64,000 bases of DNA from an uncultured Aquimarina sp. GTDB lineage: Bacteria; Bacteroidota; Bacteroidia; Flavobacteriales; Flavobacteriaceae. The position numbers and the translations under genes are program-made. The stretch spans positions 62,001 to 126,000 of the forward strand of contig CANMTP010000008.1 in the NCBI GenBank assembly GCA_947500845.1, written 5' to 3'. Of the stretch, positions 1-8,211 are shown piece after piece (positions within the stretch are counted from its first letter, which is position 1; every line of letters begins with the position of its first letter). The notes below the pieces were generated by a model. It had not been told where the DNA came from. It searched no databases and saw nothing but the letters and a program-made list of their open reading frames with translations.

Positions 1-611
1 CCTTGGATGTGATTGAAGTTATGGCGAAGCACAAAAACATATGTAAATACATTCACCTGCCCATACAAAGTGGAAGTGATCGTATTCTAAAAGAGATGAA
101 CCGATTGCATACGCGCCAAGAATACTTTGATTTGATAGATAATATTAAAAAAATGATTCCAGAGTGTGCGATATCGCAAGACATCATTACAGGATTCCCT
201 ACAGAAACTGAAGAAGACCATCAGGATACTTTATCTCTAATGAAATATGTAAAATACGATTACGGCTTCATGTTTGCCTATTCTGAAAGACCAGGAACAC
301 TAGCCGAACGTAAAATGGAGGATGATGTTCCTGAGGAAGTTAAGAAAAGACGCCTTGCAGAGATTATTGGGCTACAACGTAAGCATAGCGAGTATCGACA
401 TCGTGCCTTTATTGGACAAACATTAGAGGTTCTGATCGAAAAAGAATCAAAAAAATCTGATGCCCATTGGAGCGGAAGAACCACTCAAAATACCGTAGCA
501 GTTTTTCCGAAAGGGGCTTATAAAATAGGAGATTTTGTCATGGTTCGTATTGATGATTGCACGAGTGCCACCTTGCTAGGAGAAGCTGTGGGGTATTCAG
601 AAAATAATTGA
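1..611 (+). CDS. miaB: MiaB tRNA methylthiotransferase, C-terminal part
   Basis: This is the 3' end of a gene that begins before the window; the reading frame is already open at base 3. The visible 202 residues are the end of the radical-SAM domain (HLPIQSGSDRILKEMNR, then DIITGFPTET) followed by a TRAM-like beta domain after about residue 135 (IGQTLEVLIE, SGRTTQNTVAVF). MiaB adds the 2-methylthio group to N6-isopentenyl-A37 of tRNAs that read UNN codons, using two iron-sulfur clusters. The FeS-binding cysteines and the N-terminal domain lie outside the window. TTG at base 3 is an internal Leu codon and not a start. The sigma54-activator gene starts 26 bases downstream on the same strand. The assignment rests on strong family resemblance; the related RimO/MtaB enzymes differ in the GFPTET neighbourhood. 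Confidence 0.93.
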   Translation, partial: LDVIEVMAKHKNICKYIHLPIQSGSDRILKEMNRLHTRQEYFDLIDNIKKMIPECAISQDIITGFPTETEEDHQDTLSLMKYVKYDYGFMFAYSERPGTLAERKMEDDVPEEVKKRRLAEIIGLQRKHSEYRHRAFIGQTLEVLIEKESKKSDAHWSGRTTQNTVAVFPKGAYKIGDFVMVRIDDCTSATLLGEAVGYSENN

Positions 612-637
612 AATCAAACTAATTATAGTTTTTATAC

Positions 638-1894
638 ATGGAATCAGTTCAGGCCATAAAACAACGATTTGGAATTATAGGAAACGATCCAAAACTTAAT
701 CGTGCGGTAGAAAAAGCCATTCAGGTTGCTCCCACAGATATTTCGGTACTGGTAACTGGAGAAAGTGGAGTGGGAAAAGAAAGTATCCCTAAAATTATTC
801 ACTCTTTATCTCATCGTAAGCACGGAAAATATATTGCTGTAAACTGTGGTGCCATACCAGAAGGAACAATTGATAGTGAGCTTTTTGGTCACGAAAAAGG
901 AGCATTCACCGGAGCTACACAAACTCGTAGTGGATATTTTGAAGTTGCAAGTGGTGGCACCATATTTCTTGACGAAGTAGGAGAACTTCCCCTAACTACG
1001 CAAGTACGCTTATTAAGAGTTCTTGAAAATGGCGAATTCATCAAAGTTGGGTCTTCAAAGGTGCAAAAAACAGATGTTCGTATTGTAGCCGCAACAAACG
1101 TAAATATGTTTGAAGCTATTAAAAAAGAAAGGTTCAGAGAAGATCTGTATTATCGTTTAAGTACCGTAGAAATCCTTCTGCCTCCACTTAGAGAACGTAA
1201 AGGAGATATTCATCTGTTATTTAGAAAATTTGCTTCAGATTTTGCTACAAAATATAAAATGCCAACCATTCGCTTAACAGATGATGCAGTTAGCTTGCTG
1301 GAAAAATATCACTGGAGCGGTAATATTAGACAATTACGCAACATTGCAGAACAAATTTCGGTCCTTGAACAAGAGAGAACTATATCGGCTACTAGCTTGC
1401 ATGGCTATTTACCTAATATAGGAAGTAACTTGCCCGCTGTAATTTCTTCAAGTAAAAAAGAAAGCGATTTTAGTAACGAAAGAGAGATTTTATACAAAGT
1501 ACTTTTCGATATGAAAAGTGATCTTAATGACCTCAAAAAGTTAACTATGGAGTTAATGCAAAGTGGTAATATGCAGCAAGTACAAAAGGATAATGAAGGA
1601 TTGATCAGGAAGATCTATAGGGAAGATGAGCAAGAAGAAGTTCGCTTTGAAGAACCTACCGCACCTGCCGAGGTTTTACAAATACCTCCTCCTTCTACTC
1701 CGTCAAAAGAAGAGGATAAATATCATTTTGCCGAAGAAATCGAAGAAGAAGAGACATTATCTTTGCATGATAAAGAACTCGAATTGATCAAAAAATCATT
1801 AGAGCGTCATCGAGGAAAACGTAAAGCAGCTGCAGAAGAATTGGGAATAAGCGAACGTACCCTTTACAGAAAAATCAAACAATATGACCTGTAA
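638..1894 (+). CDS. sigma54-dependent transcriptional activator (AAA+ and Fis-type HTH)
   Basis: Predicted enhancer-binding protein that remodels RNA polymerase carrying sigma54 (RpoN). Visible features: Walker A GESGVGKE (41-48), the sigma54-contacting loop GAFTGA (88-93), Walker B GGTIFLDEVG (106-115), a sensor-type arginine stretch near LPPLRERKGD, then a variable linker rich in Glu/Pro (about 300-375) and a Fis-type helix-turn-helix at the extreme C-terminus (GKRKAAAEELGISERTLYRKI). There is no receiver, PAS or GAF domain before the AAA+ module, so its activity must be controlled by level, partner proteins or the linker. It sits between miaB and lptE. A sigma54-like promoter is visible ahead of groES about 2 kb downstream, but a regulatory link is only inference. 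Confidence 0.93.
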   Translation: MESVQAIKQRFGIIGNDPKLNRAVEKAIQVAPTDISVLVTGESGVGKESIPKIIHSLSHRKHGKYIAVNCGAIPEGTIDSELFGHEKGAFTGATQTRSGYFEVASGGTIFLDEVGELPLTTQVRLLRVLENGEFIKVGSSKVQKTDVRIVAATNVNMFEAIKKERFREDLYYRLSTVEILLPPLRERKGDIHLLFRKFASDFATKYKMPTIRLTDDAVSLLEKYHWSGNIRQLRNIAEQISVLEQERTISATSLHGYLPNIGSNLPAVISSSKKESDFSNEREILYKVLFDMKSDLNDLKKLTMELMQSGNMQQVQKDNEGLIRKIYREDEQEEVRFEEPTAPAEVLQIPPPSTPSKEEDKYHFAEEIEEEETLSLHDKELELIKKSLERHRGKRKAAAEELGISERTLYRKIKQYDL

Positions 1895-1951
1895 TAGGTT
1901 TGAGGTTTGAGGTTTGAGAAAAATGGAATTATCGAAATTTATAAAAAATTG

Positions 1952-2458
1952 ATGAGTAGTATAAAACATATTGTAGTTAGTATTTTTACACTGGTATTAA
2001 TTCAAGGATGCGGCGTGTATTCTTTTAGCGGGACCAACATTTCTCCAGACGTTAAGACATTTCAGGTAAATTTTTTCCAAAATCAAGCTCCAAGAATTTT
2101 TCCCGGCATAGATCAAAGATTTACGAATCAATTACAAGATTTGATCTTGAATCAAACTAATCTAAACTTAACCACCTCTGGTGGAGATATTGTTTATGAA
2201 GGAGAAATTGTGCAAGATTATGTAGCTCCCAATACTGCTACATCAGACATCACAGCTGCCCAAAATCGTTTGACGATAGCGGTGAATATGAGATTTTATG
2301 ACGCCAAGGATCCATCTCTAGACTTAGAACAGCGTTTCTCTTTTTTCTTTGATTATCCGGCGTCTGCATCAGAAAATAATATAAGAGATGAGGCGTTACA
2401 AGTTATTTTTGAACGAATTACACAAGATATGTTTAATGCAACGTTAGCTCGTTGGTAG
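1952..2458 (+). CDS. lptE: LptE-like LPS-assembly lipoprotein
   Basis: Predicted outer-membrane lipoprotein that plugs the LptD barrel during lipopolysaccharide insertion. The frame is open from a TTG at 1907, but ATG 1952 is the better start. It gives a 168-residue protein whose first 23 residues form a lipoprotein signal peptide (MSSIKHIVVSIFTLVLIQGC) with the lipobox LIQGC, followed by GVYSFSGTNISP, the typical start of Bacteroidetes LptE (LptE/RlpB family). The C-terminal half has the alternating beta pattern of the family. It lies between the sigma54 activator and a TPR protein on the same strand, and lptC is found elsewhere in the window (26069-26626). The call rests on family pattern and context. 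Confidence 0.82.
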   Translation: MSSIKHIVVSIFTLVLIQGCGVYSFSGTNISPDVKTFQVNFFQNQAPRIFPGIDQRFTNQLQDLILNQTNLNLTTSGGDIVYEGEIVQDYVAPNTATSDITAAQNRLTIAVNMRFYDAKDPSLDLEQRFSFFFDYPASASENNIRDEALQVIFERITQDMFNATLARW

Positions 2459-2481
2459 CATAAACCATTTATATTTTAAAA

Positions 2482-3438
2482 TTGAATACCAAAGAACTTA
2501 CACATCTGCTTCAACACCCTACCACGCTTACTAAAGAGCAGGTAAACTCCTTGGGGAAAATTTCTCGTGAGTTTCCTTATTTTCAATCTGTAAGACCTTT
2601 ACTATTAAAAGCTCTCAAGAATCAGAAAAGTTTTAGATATAATCAAGAGCTAAAAACTACAGCTGCTTACACAACAGACAGGAGTGTCTTATTTGATTTT
2701 ATAACCTCAGACTTATTCAGAGACAATACTGACACAAAAGACATTAAAATAAAAAGCAAATCAGATATCAGTGTTATTGATCCACAAGAAATAAAGGCAT
2801 TACCCAGAATACCTATGGATGATGCTGTCAGGATGAAGATGGAAGAGGCGGAAGATGTGCTCGATCCTGCACTATTTGCTACAAGAAGAGAAGAAAGCAC
2901 TCGAAAACAGGTTATAATTGCAGAAAAATCTATTACACCAGATCAAGAAAAAGATCAACAAGAGCCTCAAAATCAAAATAAAACTCCAGAGGAAACTTTA
3001 CAAATAGATCAGCCCCTGGATTTTGACAAGAAAGAAACACATTCTTTCGCAGAGTGGTTAAAACTAACTTCGGTAACACCCCTTGATGAAGAAAACATTA
3101 AGGAAATCAATATTTCCTCTCAAGACACAGAAGAAAAAGATACACAAAAACCCCTTCATAAGAAGGATAAATTTGAACTTATAGACGAATTTATCGCTAA
3201 TAATCCCAAGATTCAACCGGTATCAAAAAACGCTCCCAAACGTAATCTTGCTAAGGAAAATATGGCCCCCAACGATGAGCTAATGACAGAAACCTTGGCT
3301 AGAGTATATCTTGCACAAAAAAACTATAAAAAAGCAATTCAAGCTTATAACATATTAATTTTGAAAAATCCCGAAAAAAGTGGTTTCTTTGCAGACCAAA
3401 TTCGAGCAATAAAGAAATTACAAGAAAATAAATTATAA
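2482..3438 (+). CDS. hypothetical protein with C-terminal TPR-like motif
   Basis: A 318-residue soluble protein with no signal peptide. The N-terminal ~70 residues are a compact helical segment (LTHLLQHPTTLTKEQVNSLGKISREFPYF). The middle (about 90-250) is low-complexity, charged and Gln/Glu/Lys rich, probably disordered. The C-terminus (about 268-318) is one TPR-like helical hairpin, ETLARVYLAQKNYKKAIQAYNILI. The first codon must be TTG at 2482, because no ATG occurs near the conserved-looking N-terminus. It is 23 bases after lptE and 4 bases before secG, a position that suggests cotranscription with envelope-biogenesis genes. Its function is unknown; the TPR suggests a scaffold or adaptor. 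Confidence 0.75.
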   Translation: MNTKELTHLLQHPTTLTKEQVNSLGKISREFPYFQSVRPLLLKALKNQKSFRYNQELKTTAAYTTDRSVLFDFITSDLFRDNTDTKDIKIKSKSDISVIDPQEIKALPRIPMDDAVRMKMEEAEDVLDPALFATRREESTRKQVIIAEKSITPDQEKDQQEPQNQNKTPEETLQIDQPLDFDKKETHSFAEWLKLTSVTPLDEENIKEINISSQDTEEKDTQKPLHKKDKFELIDEFIANNPKIQPVSKNAPKRNLAKENMAPNDELMTETLARVYLAQKNYKKAIQAYNILILKNPEKSGFFADQIRAIKKLQENKL

Positions 3439-3442
3439 TATA

Positions 3443-3769
3443 ATGACAACGTTTTCAATCTTTTTAATATTAATCGTTATCGTATCATTTCTACTCGTGG
3501 TAGTTATTATGGTACAGAATCCTAAAGGAGGTGGTTTATCTTCTTCTTTTGGAGGTGGCGGAACACAACAACTTGGTGGTGTAAAAAAGACGACAGACTT
3601 TTTAGATAAAAGCACCTGGACTCTAGCTACATTATTATTGGTACTGATCTTATTATCTAATATTGATTTAATGAATGAAGGTCCCGCTCAGGATTCTAAG
3701 GTAAATACTGAAGACGTTCAACTAGAAGCTCCTGCGACTCCGGCTACAGAAGATGACACTCAAGAATAA
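3443..3769 (+). CDS. secG: SecG, preprotein translocase subunit
   Basis: Small inner-membrane subunit of the SecYEG channel. The 108-residue protein has two predicted membrane helices (about 4-24 and 53-73) separated by the typical glycine-rich cytoplasmic loop containing QNPKGGGLSSSFGGGGTQQLGG, which is the SecG signature. The C-terminal ~30 residues are an acidic Pro/Ala-rich tail. It starts 4 bases after the preceding TPR gene, so translation is probably coupled, and it is followed 22 bases later by a strong intrinsic terminator that ends the miaB-to-secG block. Confidence 0.95.
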   Translation: MTTFSIFLILIVIVSFLLVVVIMVQNPKGGGLSSSFGGGGTQQLGGVKKTTDFLDKSTWTLATLLLVLILLSNIDLMNEGPAQDSKVNTEDVQLEAPATPATEDDTQE

Positions 3770-3791
3770 TATCTTGTAAAAAAATAACTAC

Positions 3792-3826
3792 AAAAATGTC
3801 GACTTGTCATACAGTCGACATTTTTT
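3792..3826 (+). terminator. intrinsic terminator after secG
   Basis: A perfect 12-bp stem (AAAAATGTCGAC at 3792-3803, its complement at 3814-3825) encloses a 10-base loop and is followed by a T-run (3821-3826 and onward). The stem is symmetric enough to act in both directions, but both flanking genes run rightward. It separates secG from groES. Confidence 0.85.
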
Positions 3827-3852
3827 GTTTCAATTTGTCAGGATCATGCTAC

Positions 3853-3868
3853 TGGCACAATTTCTGAA
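3853..3868 (+). promoter_or_regulatory. candidate sigma54-type promoter of groESL
   Basis: The sequence TGGCACAATTTCTGAA carries a complete -24 box (TGGCAC). At the right spacing it has T-G at the -12 box, where the consensus is TTGC, so the final C is replaced by A. It lies 51 bases before the groES ATG, allowing a leader of about 40 bases. No CIRCE repeat (the HrcA operator) is visible in this region. The match is partial and unproven. Confidence 0.4.
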
Positions 3869-3919
3869 ATATACAGCATCAAATATTTCATTTTAATTTT
3901 ATAATAAAAACTAATCATA

Positions 3920-4195
3920 ATGGGATTAAACATTAAACCTCTTTCAGACCGTGTGGTTGTAGAACCACTTCCTGCTGAAACACAAACAGCATCTGGATTA
4001 TACATCCCTGACTCTGCTCAGGAAAAACAACAAAAAGGTAAAGTAGCTGCGGTTGGTAGCGGTAAAAAGGATCATGAAATGACCGTAAAGGTTGGTGACA
4101 CTGTTCTCTACGGAAAATATTCTGGCACCGAACTAAAATTAGATGGAAAAGATTATTTAATCATGCGTGAGGACGATATCCTTGCAATTGTTTAA
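3920..4195 (+). CDS. groS: GroES co-chaperonin
   Basis: The 91-residue co-chaperonin forms the heptameric lid of the GroEL cage. It has the family signature near the N-terminus ([16 protein letters not shown]), the mobile-loop region ([23 protein letters not shown]) and the C-terminal [27 protein letters not shown]. Its length is normal. It is separated from groEL by 82 bases that contain a hairpin (4224-4254), and it probably shares the groEL promoter upstream. Confidence 0.98.
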   Translation: MGLNIKPLSDRVVVEPLPAETQTASGLYIPDSAQEKQQKGKVAAVGSGKKDHEMTVKVGDTVLYGKYSGTELKLDGKDYLIMREDDILAIV

Positions 4196-4223
4196 GCAAA
4201 ATCAATTCAAAAACACAAATCAC

Positions 4224-4254
4224 AAATCCCGCAAAACTTTTCTGTTTGGGATTT
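4224..4254 (+). other. hairpin between groES and groEL
   Basis: AAATCCC (4224-4230) pairs with GGGATTT (4248-4254), and the stem can be extended inward by CAAA/TTTG across one bulged base. It lies 23 bases before the groEL start, with only a short mixed A/T stretch after it. It may set the groES/groEL ratio by mRNA processing or partial termination; this is inference. Confidence 0.4.
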
Positions 4255-4256
4255 AA

Positions 4257-5918
<1,662 letters not shown>

Positions 5919-5992
5919 TTAGATCGCGCAACGACAGCGAAGTAATTTGGCTTGTTTTTGAAAAAACTTTTGACAAGCTGAGTATGATATAG

Positions 5993-6030
5993 AAAAAACC
6001 CGTTTTGAAAATTTCAAAACGGGTTTTTTT
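5993..6030 (+). terminator. intrinsic terminator after groEL
   Basis: A near-perfect 18-bp stem (5993-6010 with 6012-6029) of the form AAAAAACCCGTTTTGAAA and its complement, ending in a T-run. It is the end of the groESL operon and would also stop leftward transcription. Confidence 0.9.
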
Positions 6031-6196
6031 GTGCATCTATTTTAATTCAGAATTAATCGTAAAGTACTTGTTGCTTCCTAAAAGTCAAATCCGAAAAATA
6101 TTACTAAATTACGGTTTTAGGTAAATTTTAAGAAAACAGGCTCAGTTCAGCAATTATGAAAATTTGTGAATTATTCAAAGAAGATTTTTATAATAC

Positions 6197-8014
6197 ATGC
6201 TTTCAAAAAAATCTATATGTCCAATGAAATGCTATTTTATTCTAATTATGCATGTAATGCTGTGCTACTACTCCTTCTCACAGCAATACTCAAAAAAACA
6301 AAATTTTAAGAAAGACTCTATTCACTTTCAGCAATTAATTGATTCTGTAAAATACTATCGTAATTCTGATCAAAATAAAGCTGAACTATTTCTTGAGAAA
6401 GCAGCACAACTCAATGTTTCTTATAAAAATGCTAAATGGACGGCAAACATATTCAAGCTAAAAGCTATACTATACTTTCTAAAAGGAGGCACCAAAAACT
6501 TAGAAAAGGCAATAGAGTTTCAAAAGTCTGAGTTAGAAATTTCTAGAGACCTCAAGGACTCAATTAAAATAAGTGGGGCACTAAATAATTTAAGTATTTT
6601 TTATTCACGTTCAAAAGATTATTCTTCATCAGTAAAATATGCCCTAGCAAATATTAATTTACTTAAAAGTATGAGTCTTGAAGAAGACAAACTTATAGAA
6701 TTAGGTCAAGCTTATGCTCGAATGGGAGATATTTACCTTAATCTAAAATTCGTAGACTCATCCTTGGCTTACCATCAAAGGGCTTATGATATTTTCACAA
6801 AGACAGAAATGCCGGATCACTATGATTTAAAGAGTGCATCCTTGGTTAAGTTAGGATATATAAATCATAATTATAAAAATAATTATGAGAAAGCATTACT
6901 AAGTTACACAAAAGCTTATAAAGAGTTCGATAAAAAGAATTTAAATTCTCTTTCTCAGGTATCTATGCTCACAGGAGAAGTATATAAGGACATGAGACTA
7001 TATGACGAAGCGCTATTCTATTATAAAAAAGCGCTGAGCTTTATCGAAAAGAGTAAGCAAGAAATTGCTAGTAAAACTAACTCCTTGTCTTCAATTTACA
7101 TTCAGATTGCGGAAAATTATTATCTAACTTCTCAACCTGATAGCACACTTTTATATGTCAATAAAGTACTAAACGTATCTGAGTCTGGCATACTTCAGAA
7201 TTTAGAATTAGAAATGCTCGCTAATGATATTAAATCTAAAGCATTAGAAAAAAAAGGAGACTCACTATTATCCCTTAGACATTTTAAAAAAGCTCAACTT
7301 TTAAGAGATAGTATAAATAAACTAAAAAATATACCCAAGACTACTGAAGTTTTATTAAATAACGAAAAAAGCCAACTACTCGAAAAAGAGAAAGGGTTCT
7401 TGAAAAAACTTAGTAAGAAAAATAAAATAGTATTTGGATCTATTTTCTTAGCAATTATTGTATTAATCTGTTCGTATATTTTCTATCTCAGGTACAAAAA
7501 AAGATTAAATATATTACGCAAAAAACAAGAGAAACTTACCAAAAATTTGAATTATGCTGTAGAACAAAAAGACTCTTTAAGTAGACGAATTACAGCTTCT
7601 TCTGCAAATCTTGCTATCAAGAACGATTTGCTACTCAAGATTGGTGAATTATTAAATAAACTATCAGAAAAAATCAGCTCTGAAGGTGATAAAAATACTA
7701 TAAAAGACACACAATACCTTATTAGTGACACGCTAGAACTGAATAAAATGTGGGATACCTTTTTTGTACATTTTGAAGAAGTACATCCAAAGTTTATCGA
7801 AAATCTTAAAGACAATTATAACCTTTCGCTGAATGAGTTACGCCTTTGTGCTTTTCTTAAAATGAATCTAACCTACAAAGAAATTGGTCAAATATTAAAT
7901 ATTACTCAAAGTAGCCTACATGTCACTGTACATCGATTAAAAAAGAAGCTCAATTTGCCTAAAGAGGAAAGTGTTTTTGATTTTTTGTATTCCTTTTCAA
8001 CATCTACGCTTTAA
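6197..8014 (+). CDS. TPR-containing membrane regulator with C-terminal LuxR-like HTH
   Basis: A 605-residue protein of a type common in Flavobacteriia. It begins with a signal peptide or membrane anchor (about 10-30, ending SFSQQ). A periplasmic block of tetratricopeptide repeats follows (about 90-390), then one transmembrane helix (about 413-433), a cytoplasmic coiled coil (about 440-500), and near the C-terminus a LuxR/GerE-like helix-turn-helix (LSLNELRLCAFLKMNLTYKEIGQILNITQSSLHVTVHRLKKKL). The layout suggests that a signal read by the outer TPR domain controls DNA binding on the inside without a phosphorelay. It stands alone, upstream of the exported T9SS protein and the PorP/SprF gene, so control of that pair is a reasonable guess. 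An alternative start is the ATG at 6224. Confidence 0.8.
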   Translation: MLSKKSICPMKCYFILIMHVMLCYYSFSQQYSKKQNFKKDSIHFQQLIDSVKYYRNSDQNKAELFLEKAAQLNVSYKNAKWTANIFKLKAILYFLKGGTKNLEKAIEFQKSELEISRDLKDSIKISGALNNLSIFYSRSKDYSSSVKYALANINLLKSMSLEEDKLIELGQAYARMGDIYLNLKFVDSSLAYHQRAYDIFTKTEMPDHYDLKSASLVKLGYINHNYKNNYEKALLSYTKAYKEFDKKNLNSLSQVSMLTGEVYKDMRLYDEALFYYKKALSFIEKSKQEIASKTNSLSSIYIQIAENYYLTSQPDSTLLYVNKVLNVSESGILQNLELEMLANDIKSKALEKKGDSLLSLRHFKKAQLLRDSINKLKNIPKTTEVLLNNEKSQLLEKEKGFLKKLSKKNKIVFGSIFLAIIVLICSYIFYLRYKKRLNILRKKQEKLTKNLNYAVEQKDSLSRRITASSANLAIKNDLLLKIGELLNKLSEKISSEGDKNTIKDTQYLISDTLELNKMWDTFFVHFEEVHPKFIENLKDNYNLSLNELRLCAFLKMNLTYKEIGQILNITQSSLHVTVHRLKKKLNLPKEESVFDFLYSFSTSTL

Positions 8015-8100
8015 CTATTGTATGTATCGTCGCTCAATTCTATTTCTTTTCCGCAAATTAAATACGCTTGGGAATCTAGTAAAATCAGGCATTTACTAGA

Positions 8101-8141
8101 GCTGTAAGCATTTGTTAAGCCGCTGTAAGCTTTAGTTAAGC
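8101..8141 (+). repeat. two direct repeats upstream of the T9SS protein gene
   Basis: GCTGTAAGCATTTGTTAAGC (8101-8120) is followed after one base by GCTGTAAGCTTTAGTTAAGC (8122-8141). The copies match at 18 of 20 positions and repeat every 21 bases, two helical turns, as expected for a regulator binding side by side on one face. They lie 71 bases before the start at 8212. Confidence 0.6.
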
Positions 8142-8169
8142 TAGCTAATATATCTACAGGAAAGTTTTA

Positions 8170-8205
8170 CCGTTAAGTTTAAAATGTTGAACATCTACTT
8201 AACGG
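8170..8205 (+). promoter_or_regulatory. nested stem-loop directly before the start codon at 8212
   Basis: CCGTTAAGT (8170-8178) is the exact complement of ACTTAACGG (8197-8205). Inside the loop ATGTT and AACAT form a second stem around one G. The outer stem ends 6 bases before the ATG at 8212, so in the mRNA it would cover the translation start region; as DNA it could instead be an operator. Confidence 0.5.
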
Positions 8206-8211
8206 AATACT

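Noticed and set aside
1907..1951. Upstream TTG start for lptE
   Set aside because: It adds 15 residues before a complete lipoprotein signal peptide that starts at ATG 1952.
3830..3919. CIRCE/HrcA operator before groES
   Set aside because: No TTAGCACTC-N9-GAGTGCTAA-like inverted repeat is present.
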